DNA of 64,000 bases from Saccharopolyspora indica. GTDB lineage: Bacteria; Actinomycetota; Actinomycetes; Mycobacteriales; Pseudonocardiaceae. The stretch spans positions 434,001 to 498,000 of the forward strand of contig NZ_JAQGLB010000001.1 in the NCBI RefSeq assembly GCF_027853965.1, written 5' to 3'. Made by a program: the position numbers and the translations under genes. Every line of letters starts with the position of its first letter. Within the stretch, counting starts at the first letter, position 1. The notes under the pieces were generated by a model. That model saw only the letters and a list, made by a program, of their open reading frames with translations, searched no databases and was not told where the DNA came from. Below, in pieces: positions 50,172-59,100 of this stretch.

Positions 50172-51749
50172 TCAGACGAGGTTGGCGCCGGGGCGGCCGT
50201 CGTCGATCACGAAGCGGGCGCGGTCGCGGATCGGCGAACCGGGCTTCTCGACGTGGTCCAGGACGCGGAAGTCCGCCGTCCACGCCGAAGGCGTGATCGT
50301 GTTGCGGACGTAGCCGCGGTGCCGGTTGATGAACTTGATGTGCGGGTTCTCCGCCAGCTGGACCGCATCGCCCGGGTTCTGCTCGACACCGTTTCCGTTG
50401 GAGGTGATCGAGGTGCCGACCAGCTCGGTGGCCACCGTCGCCGAGGCCGGGTCGTCGAAGTCGGCCTTGACGTCGCAGACGTAGTTGGCGTGCACGTCAC
50501 CGGTGATCACCACCGGGTTGGAGGCCTTCGCCATGCGGTCGCGCACCAGGTCGCGCTCCGCCACGTAGTTGTCCCACGCGTCGTCGCTGAACGAGTCCTC
50601 CGCACCGGCGGTGAAGTCGCGCTGCGAGAAGAACACCTGCTGCGCCAGGACGTTCCAGCGCGCGGTCTGCCCGCCGAGGTTGCGCAGCAGCCAGTCGCGC
50701 TGCTCGGCGCCCAGGATGGTGCGCTCGGCGTCCAGCCGCTTGTCCTGGTCCTGGAAGTCGCGGTACTGGCGGGTGTCGAGCAGGTGGAAGTCCACCAGGT
50801 TCCCGAACGTCAGCCGCCGGTACAGGCGCATGTTCGCGCCCCACGCGTGCTGGGTCTCGCGCAGCGGCATGTTCTCGTAGTAGGCCTGGAACGCCTCGGT
50901 GCGGCGCTTGCGGAACACCGCCGGGTCCTGGTCGGGCTCGTCGTCGGGCTGGGACCGGCCGGCCGCCCAGTTGTTCTCCACCTCGTGGTCGTCGAAGACC
51001 ACCACCCACGGGAACGCGGCGTGCGCGGCCTGCAGGTCCGGGTCGGTCTTGTACTGGGCGTGCCGGGTGCGGTAGTCGGCGAGGTCGAAGGTCTCGTGCG
51101 CGGGCGCGTGCGGGCGCCCGATGCTGCCCTTCGCGCCGCTCTCGTAGATGTAGTCGCCGAGGAAGGCCACCAGGTCGAGGTCTTCCCGGGCCATGTGCGA
51201 GTAGGCGCTGAAGTGGCCGACCGGGTAGTTCTGGCAGCTGGCGAAGGCGAAGGAGAACTCGTCGAGCTGCGCGCCGAAGCGCGGCGCGGTCTTGGTCCGG
51301 CCGACCGGGCTGAGCTCGTCGCCGGCGCGGAAGCGGTAGTAGTACTCGGTGGCGGGGTTGAGGTTGAACAGCTCGACGTGCACCGAGTGCGCCGACTCCG
51401 GCCGGGCCTGCGCGGTGCCGCTGGCCACGATCTTGCGGAAGCCCTCGTCCTCGGCGACCTGCCACTGCACCGGGACGACCCGGTCGGGCATCCCGCCGAG
51501 GCCGTTGTCGGCGAGCGGGTCCACCGCCAGCCGGGTCCACAGCACCACGCCGTGCGGCAGCGGGTCACCGGAGGCGACACCGAGCGTGAACGGCGACCGG
51601 ATCGGCCCGCCCGCGCCGGGCAGCGCGCTCGCCGCGGTGCTGCCGAAGCCCGCGGTGGTCAGCGCCGCCGCGCCGAGCGCCGCAGTACCGGCTAACAGGA
51701 CCTGGCGGCGGGACGGGTTCGCTCCGCTGGTGCCGGAGTTCGCTGTCAT
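50172..51749 (-). CDS. phoD: PhoD-like alkaline phosphatase, Tat-exported
   Basis: The 525-residue protein has a twin-arginine signal (SRRQVLLAGTAALGAAAL) and the PhoD layout: an N-terminal beta domain (TLGVASGDPLPHGVVLWTRL), catalytic-domain ASCQNYP, FLGDYIYE, VVVFDDHEVENNW and a late VITGDVHANYVC. These carry the metal ligands D, D, N and H and match the Ca/Fe-dependent phosphodiesterase/phosphatase family. It acts outside the cell, releasing phosphate from organic esters. No pho-box was found by eye. It is divergent across a repeat-bearing gap. Confidence 0.95.
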   Translation of the reverse strand: MTANSGTSGANPSRRQVLLAGTAALGAAALTTAGFGSTAASALPGAGGPIRSPFTLGVASGDPLPHGVVLWTRLAVDPLADNGLGGMPDRVVPVQWQVAEDEGFRKIVASGTAQARPESAHSVHVELFNLNPATEYYYRFRAGDELSPVGRTKTAPRFGAQLDEFSFAFASCQNYPVGHFSAYSHMAREDLDLVAFLGDYIYESGAKGSIGRPHAPAHETFDLADYRTRHAQYKTDPDLQAAHAAFPWVVVFDDHEVENNWAAGRSQPDDEPDQDPAVFRKRRTEAFQAYYENMPLRETQHAWGANMRLYRRLTFGNLVDFHLLDTRQYRDFQDQDKRLDAERTILGAEQRDWLLRNLGGQTARWNVLAQQVFFSQRDFTAGAEDSFSDDAWDNYVAERDLVRDRMAKASNPVVITGDVHANYVCDVKADFDDPASATVATELVGTSITSNGNGVEQNPGDAVQLAENPHIKFINRHRGYVRNTITPSAWTADFRVLDHVEKPGSPIRDRARFVIDDGRPGANLV

Positions 51750-51871
51750 GGTTCCCCTCTGCAGTTGTGCGCGAACGAGCCGCGCCGAATCGGTCGAGCC
51801 GGGTGCACGCTAGAACCGCGAGATGACCGCCGGGCGAACCCGTGCTGGCCCGGCGGTGTACTCCGGGCGCA

Positions 51872-51962
51872 CCACTGTCCGATGTGCACGGAGCGTGTCC
51901 GGGGAAGAACGCGCGGTGCCCGCTGTTCCGGTTCTCCCGAACGCATTCCCGGCAAAGCTGTG
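51872..51962. repeat. Direct repeat, copy C, on the 3' side of barstar
   Basis: The first 26 bases (starting CCACTGTCCGATGTGCACGG) are identical to 52389-52414. Similarity then continues with substitutions and gaps to the shared GAACGCATTC and CTGTG ends. The 270-bp gap 51750-52018 holds this copy and no gene I can support. Confidence 0.65.
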
Positions 51963-52018
51963 CGGTGGCGCGGCTCGTCCTCGCCTCCGCGGCGAGCGTC
52001 TCCCCGGTATCCGGTGGC

Positions 52019-52318
52019 TCACGCGAAGGTGATGTGCTTGTGCGAGTGGAATGGTTCGGCCAGGTAGCCGGCCAGGATCTCCCGCATGATCGCAGCGTCG
52101 CGGGGCAGTTTCTCCGCCAGGCGGGCCCAGCCGGTGAAAGCGATCTCATCCGGAAGTTCGACCAGCCCGGTGATCGCATCCCAGAAGGCGTCCCAGTTCA
52201 TGCCGTACATGTGCGGGAATCCGAACGAGCGCTTCAGCACGAGGTGCAACTGGCCCGGCGTCTCGACCTCGGAGAGCACAACGATCATCGACGTTCCCGG
52301 GCCTGCCTGCTCGCTCAT
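52019..52318 (-). CDS. Barstar-family protein (RNase inhibitor-like)
   Basis: The 99-residue protein shows barstar features: SMIVVLSEVETPGQLHLVLK, SFGFPHMYGMNWDAFWDAIT (the G-M-N-W-D-A-x-W-D core) and a final strand FHSHKHITFA. Barstars block barnase-type RNases by plugging the active site with an acidic helix. No barnase or other toxin gene lies within the flanking kilobases, so it is an orphan. It might guard against incoming toxins. It is bracketed by the two direct repeats at 51872 and 52389. Confidence 0.9.
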   Translation of the reverse strand: MSEQAGPGTSMIVVLSEVETPGQLHLVLKRSFGFPHMYGMNWDAFWDAITGLVELPDEIAFTGWARLAEKLPRDAAIMREILAGYLAEPFHSHKHITFA

Positions 52319-52388
52319 GGCCGCCAGAGTATGGAGCAGGGCTCAATGCTGCTCGCGCTGTCGAGGGATCTGCTGGCGTGGAGGTGGG

Positions 52389-52504
52389 CCACTGTCCGAT
52401 GTGCACGGAGCGTGCCGGACAATCAACGCGCGGTGCGCACTGTTTCGATTCTGCGGGTAATTCTGCCGACGCGTTTTTCACGAACGCATTCTCAAAGTGC
52501 TGTG
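52389..52504. repeat. Direct repeat, copy D, on the 5' side of barstar
   Basis: This is the same 26-base head as 51872-51897, 517 bp away in the same orientation. It is followed by a longer AT-richer middle (GCGTTTTTCACGAACGCATT). The 386-bp gap 52319-52704 between barstar and HSP90 contains this copy and the HSP90 promoter, with no other gene supported. Confidence 0.65.
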
Positions 52505-52704
52505 TGATGAATTCGTTACCGCTTCGAGAATCGTCCTCGAAGGTGCTTCCGGCCACCCTCTTTAGTCGGTGGTGCACCGCGAAAAACTGCTTGACCAGGT
52601 CAGATGCGGGCGTGGTACGACTACTCGCGAGCATCCGGGAATCGTGGAGTCGTCAGTGCCGTCCCGTATGCTCGGTGGTGAGGTTGTGCGGAGGGAGAAT
52701 TCAG

Positions 52705-54573
52705 ATGGAAAACACCGGGGGTTCGCTTGTGCGCCCGTTCCAGGTGGACCTTGGTGGAGTCGTCGATCTGCTGAGCAGGCACATTTACTCCGGTGCCGAG
52801 GTCTACTTGCGCGAGCTGCTGCAGAACGGGCGCGACGCGATCGCCGCTCGCACCAAGGCCGACGGCGGGCAGACCCGGGGCGGCATCGAGATCTTCCCGG
52901 TCGGCACGCTCCCGGAATCGCCGGAGGAGTTCGTCTTCCGCGATGCCGGGCAGGGGCTGGGCGCCGCCGAGGCGGGCGAGTTGCTGGCCACCGTGGGCAA
53001 GAGCTCCAAGCGCGACGACGTGCTCAACCTCCGCGACGAGGACTACCTGGGCCAGTTCGGCATCGGCCTGCTGAGCTGCTTCATGGTGTCGGACCGGATC
53101 GTGGTGCGCAGCCGCTCGGTGCACGGGCACGCACCGGTGGAGTGGACCGGCTCGGCCGACGGCACCTTCTCGATCCGGGAGCTCACCGAGGCCGAGGCGG
53201 CCGGGCTGGCGATCGGCACCGAGGTGCGGCTGTCCCCGCGCCCGGACGACGCGGCCCTGCTCGCCGAGGCGAAGGTGCTGTCGCTGGCCCGCCGCTTCGG
53301 CCGGTACCTGCCGGTGGAGGTGCGCGTGCGGCGTGCCGACCGGACCTGGGACGCGGTCAACGAACCGGCGGTGTTCCTGCCGCAGGAGCGGCCCGCCGAC
53401 GAGCGCGCGGCGGCCGAGGCGCTGGCGGAGTTCGGCGCGGAGCTGACCGGCAACCGTCCACTGGAGACGATCGAGATCTCAGTGCCGGCCACCGGAACGC
53501 AGGGCGTGGCCTACGTGCTGCCGTTCGCGCCGCCGCCGGGCGCCCGGCGCAGCGGGCAGCTCTACCTCGGCCGGATGCTGCTGGGCGAGGACCTCTCCGA
53601 ACTGCTGCCGGAGTGGGCCTACTTCGTGCGCTGCGTCCTCAACACCGAGGGCCTGCGGCCGACGGCGTCCCGGGAGCAGCTGGTCGCCGACGAGGCGCTG
53701 GAGTACACCCGGGAGGAGATCGGGAAGGCGTTGCGGCGCTGGATCGTCCAGCAGGCCACCACCCGGCCGGCCCGGTTCGAGCGGTTCGTCGCGGTGCACC
53801 ACCTGGGCCTGAAGTCGATGGCGGTGCACGACGACGACCTGGCCGCCGCGGTGCTGCCGTGGCTGACCGTGGAGACCTCGGCCGGGCGGATGACCGTCCG
53901 CGACTACCTCGACCAGTCCCGCCACGTCCGCTTCGTGGAGACCGTCGACGAGTTCCGGCAGATCGCGGCGGTGGTCCCGGCCGACCAGCCGGTGATCAAC
54001 GGCGGCTACACCTACGAGTCGGACCTGTTGCGGCGGCTGCCGCTGCTGATCGACGACGTCACGATCGAGCAGGTCCAGGCCAGCTCGATCCTCGACGAGC
54101 TCGCACCGCCGCCGATGGACGACCGCAGCAGCACCAGCGCCCTGGAGCGCCGGGCCGCGGCGGTGCTGGCCGAGCTGGGCTGCGACGCGCTGGTGCGCTC
54201 CTTCCGGCCGGACAACGTCACCGCGCTCTACGTCGCCGACGCCGCGGCCATCCGCCGGATCGAGCGCACCGAGGTGCGCGACTCGGCGCCGTCGGTGTGG
54301 GCCGACGTGCTGGGCGGGGTGGACGCGATCACCGCGGGCAAGCCCGGCCGCACCGCCCGCAGCACCACGGCGCAGCTGTGCCTGAACTGGCAGAACCCGA
54401 TGATCCGCCAGCTGGCCAACCTGGACGATCAGCTGGTCTTCGACCGCAGCGTGCGGCTGGTCTACATCCAGGCCCTGCTGGCCGGGCACCGGCCGCTGTC
54501 CCGCAACGACCGAACCGTGATGACCACCGCGATGAGCGACCTGATCCAGCTCAGCGTCGGCGTCGCGAGCTGA
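52705..54573 (+). CDS. HSP90-family ATPase (HtpG-like)
   Basis: The 622-residue protein has the GHKL ATP site: ELLQNGRDAI (E37, N41), FRDAGQGLGAAEAGE (D-x-G-x-G), and GQFGIGLLSCFMVSD (G2 lid, from 116). The middle domain keeps NTEGLRPTASREQL with the ATP-contacting arginine. It is the form found in actinobacteria, distinct from canonical HtpG. The ATG at 52705 has GGAGGGAG about eight bases upstream. It is 44 nt before a TPR gene, resembling eukaryotic HSP90-TPR co-chaperone pairing, although no MEEVD tail is present (it ends VGVAS). Confidence 0.93.
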   Translation: MENTGGSLVRPFQVDLGGVVDLLSRHIYSGAEVYLRELLQNGRDAIAARTKADGGQTRGGIEIFPVGTLPESPEEFVFRDAGQGLGAAEAGELLATVGKSSKRDDVLNLRDEDYLGQFGIGLLSCFMVSDRIVVRSRSVHGHAPVEWTGSADGTFSIRELTEAEAAGLAIGTEVRLSPRPDDAALLAEAKVLSLARRFGRYLPVEVRVRRADRTWDAVNEPAVFLPQERPADERAAAEALAEFGAELTGNRPLETIEISVPATGTQGVAYVLPFAPPPGARRSGQLYLGRMLLGEDLSELLPEWAYFVRCVLNTEGLRPTASREQLVADEALEYTREEIGKALRRWIVQQATTRPARFERFVAVHHLGLKSMAVHDDDLAAAVLPWLTVETSAGRMTVRDYLDQSRHVRFVETVDEFRQIAAVVPADQPVINGGYTYESDLLRRLPLLIDDVTIEQVQASSILDELAPPPMDDRSSTSALERRAAAVLAELGCDALVRSFRPDNVTALYVADAAAIRRIERTEVRDSAPSVWADVLGGVDAITAGKPGRTARSTTAQLCLNWQNPMIRQLANLDDQLVFDRSVRLVYIQALLAGHRPLSRNDRTVMTTAMSDLIQLSVGVAS

Positions 54574-54617
54574 CCGCGGCCGAGGCCGCGCACCACTTGA
54601 CCAAGAGGAGATCAAGC

Positions 54618-57428
54618 ATGTCCGACACCGTGACCGAGATCGAGCGGCTGCTCGACGAGAGCGACATGATGCCCTACGGGCCGGAGGAATCGGCGATGGT
54701 CGCCGACGCGGTCCGGCTCGCCCAGGACGCCGGCGAGGAGGAGCTGCTCTACAAGGCGCGGATGCGGCAGATCGCCAGCGCGTCGATGATCGGCGACAGC
54801 GACACCATGTTCACCGCGTTCTCCTGGTGCCTGGGCCAGCACGACTCCGACCCGGCGCGGTTCCCGCTGGAGGTCGAGGACAACGACCTGCTCTGGTACT
54901 ACAAGTGGACGGCCGAGGCGGTCGCGCTGAACCCGGCGTTCCCGCAGCAGCAGGTCGACCAGGTCCTCGACGACATGGAGCGGCGCTACCGCGCTGCCGG
55001 TGTCGGGCTCTCCGGCGTCTGGCAGGCGAAGTACTCCAACGCCACCACGGCGGGACGCTTCGAGGAAGCGGCCGGTTTCCGGGATGCCCGCGAGGCGCTG
55101 CCGCGCGACAACTACAGCCACTGCGAGGCGTGCGTCCGCAGCGACGACGCCGACTACTTCCGGGACTCCGGTGACGAGGCGACGGCGCTGCGGCTGTTCG
55201 ACGAGATCATCGAGAACCGCGTCTCGTGCGGCTCGGAGCCGGAGCGCGCGCAGGGCAACGCCCTGCTGCCGCTGCTGCGCGCGGGCCGTGCCGACGAGGC
55301 CAAGTGGCACCACTTCCGCAGCTACCGCGCGGCGGTGGCCAACGCCGACGGGTTCGGCATCATCTCCGACCACCTGATCTTCCTCGCGGTCACGGGCAAC
55401 ACCGTGCGCGGGCTGTCGCTGCTGGAGCGGCACATCGGCGAGCTGCCGAACGACCCGCTGGACGTGTACAAGCGCTTCCACGCGCTGGTCTCCTACGGGG
55501 TGCTGCTGGACGCGGTGACTCGCAGCGGGCACGGCGAGGTCGAGGTCCGGGGCAGCGACATGCCCGACGTGGCAGCGGTCTTCGGCGTCGAGGCGCGGCT
55601 GCGCACGGCTGCCGAGCTGGCCGCCGAATCGTGGCGGGTCGCCGCTGAGATCGCCGAAGCCTTCGACACGCGCAACGGCAACCAGCACTACGCCGGGCAG
55701 ATCACCCGCGCCCGGGCCCTGGCCGACGAGCACTACGACCTGCCGATCGAAACGCAGACGTTCGTGCCCACCGAACTCGCCGAGCAGGACGCGCCGAAGA
55801 CCGCGGCGGACTACCTGGACCTGATCCGGGTGGAGAGCATGGTCAAGGAGGACCCGGCGGCGGCGCTGGCACTGCTCGACGAGATGGACGAGCTGCCGGA
55901 GCCGGAGCTGCTGCCCCGGTTCTACCGCACCGTCCTGATGATCTGCCGGGACCGGGAGGACTGGGACGGCGCGAAGGCGGCCGTCAAGGCCCACGCCGAG
56001 GCACTGCGCGCCCTGGGCAAGCAGCAGCTGGCCGACGTCGAGGAAGAACTCGGCCTGGCGCTGTACCCGCCGTTCGCCGGTGATGCCGAAGACCGGCTGC
56101 GCGCGGTGCTGGCCCGCGAGGACCTCGAACCGGCCACCCGCGCGGAGGTCCTGATCTCGCTGAGCGGGCTGCTGGCCGCCCGCGACCAGACCTCCGATGC
56201 GGTGCTGTCGGCCAGGCAGGCCGTCGAGCTCGCCACGCCGGACCAGCTCACCTCGGCCCGGTTCCTGCTGGCGCAGGTCCTGCTGCGGGAAGGCCAGACG
56301 GAGCCCGCGATCGACGCCCTGGATGCGCTGCTGGCCGCTGAGACCGACCGGAGCGCGCGGATCAAGGCGCTGGAGCTGCGGGCGCGGGTCGCGGGCAGCA
56401 TGAGCGACTTCGCCACCGGTGTCCGGGTGGCCGACGAACTGCTGGACCTGCAGACCGCGATCGGCAACCGGGCCGGTGCGTCGTACGCGGCGATGCTGGC
56501 GGCGCACCTGTTCGACGATCTGGGCGATGTCGCGGAGGCGGTGAACCGCGCGCAGATCGCGGTGCGGCACGCCGAACTCGGCGACACCGCCGACCTCGTC
56601 AACGCCAACCGGTTCTGGCTGGGCCGGTTCCAGCTGCAGGCCGGTGAGCCGGACCTGGCGATGGAGTCGCTGGACGCGGCCGCGGCGGGCTTCGCGGGCA
56701 GCGAGGGGGCTGGCTCGTTCGCCCTGGAGGCGCGGTTCTGGCTGGCCGTGGCCGCCCGCCAGGCGCAGGAGCTGGGCACGGCCTACCGGGTGCTCACCGA
56801 GGTCGCGCACGTCGCGGAGGAATCCGGCGAGGAGGCGCTGGTGGGGCTGGCGATCCGGGCGCACTCGGCGTTGGGCGACCTGCTGGTGTCGGTGGACGAC
56901 GAGGACGCCATCGAGAGCTTCGAGGCGATGCTGCGGCTGGCCCGCGCGCACGAGCTGCCCGAACAGGCCGCCCGGGCGCTGCACCAGCTGGGGCAGAGCA
57001 AGATCAAGTTCGTGGGCGAGGCCGGGCTGGCCGACCTCGACGCGGCGATCGAAGCCGGCCGGGCGGCGGAGGAGGGCTGGGACGTCGCGCCGGAGTGGTT
57101 CGTCGCCGACGTGACCGACACCAAGGCCCGCGCGCTGGCCGCGATGGGCCGCGAGGAGGAAGCGGTCCCGTTCGCGCTGACCGCAGCCGACGGCTACGCC
57201 GCCGTCGGGGACGCGGGTTCGGCTGCGATGGCGGAGCTGCTGGCCGCCCGCGTGCTCAACGACAAGGGGCGCGCGGAGGAGGCGGTCGGGCTGTACCGGC
57301 AGTCGCTGCAGCGGCTTCCGGTGGGCAGCCAGGCGCACACCGGGGTGTCGCTGGAGTTCGGCGAGGTGCTGGAGAAGCTCGGACGCACGGCTGAAGCCGC
57401 CGAGGTCCGCGCCGCGGTCGCCGAGTGA
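54618..57428 (+). CDS. Large TPR-repeat protein, HSP90 operon partner
   Basis: The 936-residue cytosolic protein consists largely of helix-turn-helix TPR-like units (for example AAVKAHAEALRALGKQQLAD, LLLREGQTEPAIDALDALLA-type pairs, AVGLYRQSLQRLPVGSQAHT). The first 300 residues are less regular and rich in W, Y and C (LWYYKWTAEAVALNP). No enzymatic domain is seen. The ATG at 54618 has GAGGAG seven bases upstream. The 44-nt spacing from HSP90 implies co-transcription and a shared function, possibly as a client adaptor. Confidence 0.85.
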   Translation: MSDTVTEIERLLDESDMMPYGPEESAMVADAVRLAQDAGEEELLYKARMRQIASASMIGDSDTMFTAFSWCLGQHDSDPARFPLEVEDNDLLWYYKWTAEAVALNPAFPQQQVDQVLDDMERRYRAAGVGLSGVWQAKYSNATTAGRFEEAAGFRDAREALPRDNYSHCEACVRSDDADYFRDSGDEATALRLFDEIIENRVSCGSEPERAQGNALLPLLRAGRADEAKWHHFRSYRAAVANADGFGIISDHLIFLAVTGNTVRGLSLLERHIGELPNDPLDVYKRFHALVSYGVLLDAVTRSGHGEVEVRGSDMPDVAAVFGVEARLRTAAELAAESWRVAAEIAEAFDTRNGNQHYAGQITRARALADEHYDLPIETQTFVPTELAEQDAPKTAADYLDLIRVESMVKEDPAAALALLDEMDELPEPELLPRFYRTVLMICRDREDWDGAKAAVKAHAEALRALGKQQLADVEEELGLALYPPFAGDAEDRLRAVLAREDLEPATRAEVLISLSGLLAARDQTSDAVLSARQAVELATPDQLTSARFLLAQVLLREGQTEPAIDALDALLAAETDRSARIKALELRARVAGSMSDFATGVRVADELLDLQTAIGNRAGASYAAMLAAHLFDDLGDVAEAVNRAQIAVRHAELGDTADLVNANRFWLGRFQLQAGEPDLAMESLDAAAAGFAGSEGAGSFALEARFWLAVAARQAQELGTAYRVLTEVAHVAEESGEEALVGLAIRAHSALGDLLVSVDDEDAIESFEAMLRLARAHELPEQAARALHQLGQSKIKFVGEAGLADLDAAIEAGRAAEEGWDVAPEWFVADVTDTKARALAAMGREEEAVPFALTAADGYAAVGDAGSAAMAELLAARVLNDKGRAEEAVGLYRQSLQRLPVGSQAHTGVSLEFGEVLEKLGRTAEAAEVRAAVAE

Positions 57429-57532
57429 TGACCGCGGGGTGCCTCCCGGCCGGCGGGAGGTACCCCGCGTCCACAGTGGATCTTGAAAGTGCCAGATGGC
57501 CAACGAGTTTGGCGTGTGGTTAGGATCAGTCC

Positions 57533-58267
57533 ATGCCCAAGTACCTTGCCTCGACGGAGGACTTCTTCGCGCTGGCCAAACGTGCCGACAAGAATGCCCG
57601 CCTGCGCGTGGTCACCGGGGACTCCGACGCATCCCGGCTGGAGCCGGATCCCGAGGCGGTCGTCGGTGCGATCTCCTCACCCGGCAAGCAGTTCCTGGGC
57701 GGTGTCGTGCTGTGCGCGGTGAGCGTGCTCGCGGTGTACGTCATCACGTTCAACGCCTGGGACGACGAGGGCTTCTTCCCGCCGTTCTGGAACGTGCTCT
57801 GGACGCTGTTCCCGTGGTTCTTCCTGACCCCGGTCTGGCTCGGCTACGCCAAGTCGCTCCGGCGGCAGGCCTACGCCCGCAGGTTCGCCGCGGGCTTCGA
57901 GGAGTTCCGGGCCCGGGCGGTCCGCGTCGCGGGCACCGTCGAGAACGTGCACGTGATGACCAGCGAGAGCGGCCGGGTGATCAGGTTGGCCGCGGAGATC
58001 GGGTGCGGCGCGCAAGGCCCGCTCGTGGTGCTCACCACGCAGATCAGCCTGCTGCAGACCGAGGTGCCGAAGGTCGGCGCGCCCGCGCACGTCTGGATCG
58101 GACCGGACCAGCAGACCAAGGTCGTGCAGATCGCATCGGGAGTCGCCGAACCGCCGGAGCCCGGTGCGGACGTCGTGGATTCCTTGGCGAGGCTCGCGGA
58201 GTTGCACTCCAGCGGCGCGCTCAGCGACGAGGAGTACCAGAAGGCCAAACAACGACTGCTGGGCTAG
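57533..58267 (+). CDS. Membrane protein with C-terminal SHOCT domain
   Basis: The 244-residue protein has two adjacent TM helices (about 55-75 and 80-105, around VLCAVSVLAVYVITFNAW and LWTLFPWFFLTPVWLGY). A cytosolic beta-rich domain follows, ending in a SHOCT motif (LARLAELHSSGALSDEEYQK). It has a paralogue in 58437-59093. SHOCT domains are thought to help oligomerise membrane-associated proteins. Function unknown. Confidence 0.85.
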   Translation: MPKYLASTEDFFALAKRADKNARLRVVTGDSDASRLEPDPEAVVGAISSPGKQFLGGVVLCAVSVLAVYVITFNAWDDEGFFPPFWNVLWTLFPWFFLTPVWLGYAKSLRRQAYARRFAAGFEEFRARAVRVAGTVENVHVMTSESGRVIRLAAEIGCGAQGPLVVLTTQISLLQTEVPKVGAPAHVWIGPDQQTKVVQIASGVAEPPEPGADVVDSLARLAELHSSGALSDEEYQKAKQRLLG

Positions 58268-58275
58268 GGGTGCAC

Positions 58276-58440
58276 GTGGTGGACCGGGCCGGAAGACTCA
58301 TCGAGCGGTACCGCGCGTTGGAGCCGGAAGACGACGAGAAGGCCGCGATCGTCGCTGAGCTCGACGGCGAGAGCGCACCCGGGTTCCTGGCGTCGGTGCT
58401 CGCCGACCCGGAAAAGCGAACCCTGGAGCGGTGGGCATGA
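58276..58440 (+). CDS. Small coupled hypothetical protein
   Basis: The 54-residue ORF starts with a GTG five bases after AGGGG and ends by ATGA overlap with the next gene. The sequence is mostly helical and acidic (RYRALEPEDDEKAAIVAELD). It lies between the two membrane paralogues and is too short for a domain call. Coupling at both ends supports real translation. It might be a remnant of the SHOCT-like tail, but homology is not clear. Confidence 0.55.
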   Translation: MVDRAGRLIERYRALEPEDDEKAAIVAELDGESAPGFLASVLADPEKRTLERWA

Positions 58441-59093
58441 GCGCCGGTGAGCAGCAGCGCCAGGCGGCGGGAACGCTTGCCGCGCCGAAGGATTTCAACG
58501 CCGCGAAGCGCCTCGTCCAGCGCGGGGCGCGAGTCCGCGTGGTCTCCAGCATCGGCGAGCCCGCGCAGCTGCCGAAGAACCCCGAGCTGATCACCGGCAG
58601 CTTCAAGACGGTCAAGCAGCCCGTCCTGACCGGCCTGCTCCTGATCGTCATCAGCGCGCTCGCGGTACGCCTGGTCACCGTGAACGCGTGGGACGACGAG
58701 GATTTCTTCCCGTGGTACTGGAACGTGCTCTGGACGGTTTTCCCGTGGGTCTTCCTGGCACCGGCCTGGAAGGACTACTTCGACAGGACGGTCCGGAGCT
58801 TCACCGCATCCCGGTTCGCCGACGCCTACGAGGCGTTCCGCGCTGAGGCCGTCCAGGTGCGCGGTACCGTAGCGGGCATCCGCGGCAAGCCCACCAGGTA
58901 CCGCAGGGTCAGCAGGCTGGTCGTCGACGTCGCCTGCGAATGGCCGCCCGGAAACCGGATGTCGGTCGTGGCGCTGTCACCCGGCATCAACCTGCCGCAC
59001 CACGAGGTCCCGGAGATCGGCGCACCCGCGTTCGTCTGGATCGGACCCGACGAGCGAACCCGGGTCGCCCAGATCCCGGCCCGAGGAACCTAG
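58437..59093 (+). CDS. Membrane protein, paralogue of 57533-58267 without SHOCT
   Basis: The 218-residue protein shares with the gene at 57533 the two TM helices with FxxWDDExFFPxxWNVLW (here VNAWDDEDFFPWYWNVLWTV) and the cytosolic domain ending GAPAFVWIGPDERTRVAQI. The paralogue has GAPAHVWIGPDQQTKVVQI. The SHOCT tail is absent. This is a clear tandem duplication followed by divergence. The ATG at 58437 overlaps the preceding stop; a GTG at 58431 is possible. Confidence 0.85.
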   Translation: MSAGEQQRQAAGTLAAPKDFNAAKRLVQRGARVRVVSSIGEPAQLPKNPELITGSFKTVKQPVLTGLLLIVISALAVRLVTVNAWDDEDFFPWYWNVLWTVFPWVFLAPAWKDYFDRTVRSFTASRFADAYEAFRAEAVQVRGTVAGIRGKPTRYRRVSRLVVDVACEWPPGNRMSVVALSPGINLPHHEVPEIGAPAFVWIGPDERTRVAQIPARGT

Positions 59094-59100
59094 GAGTCCC

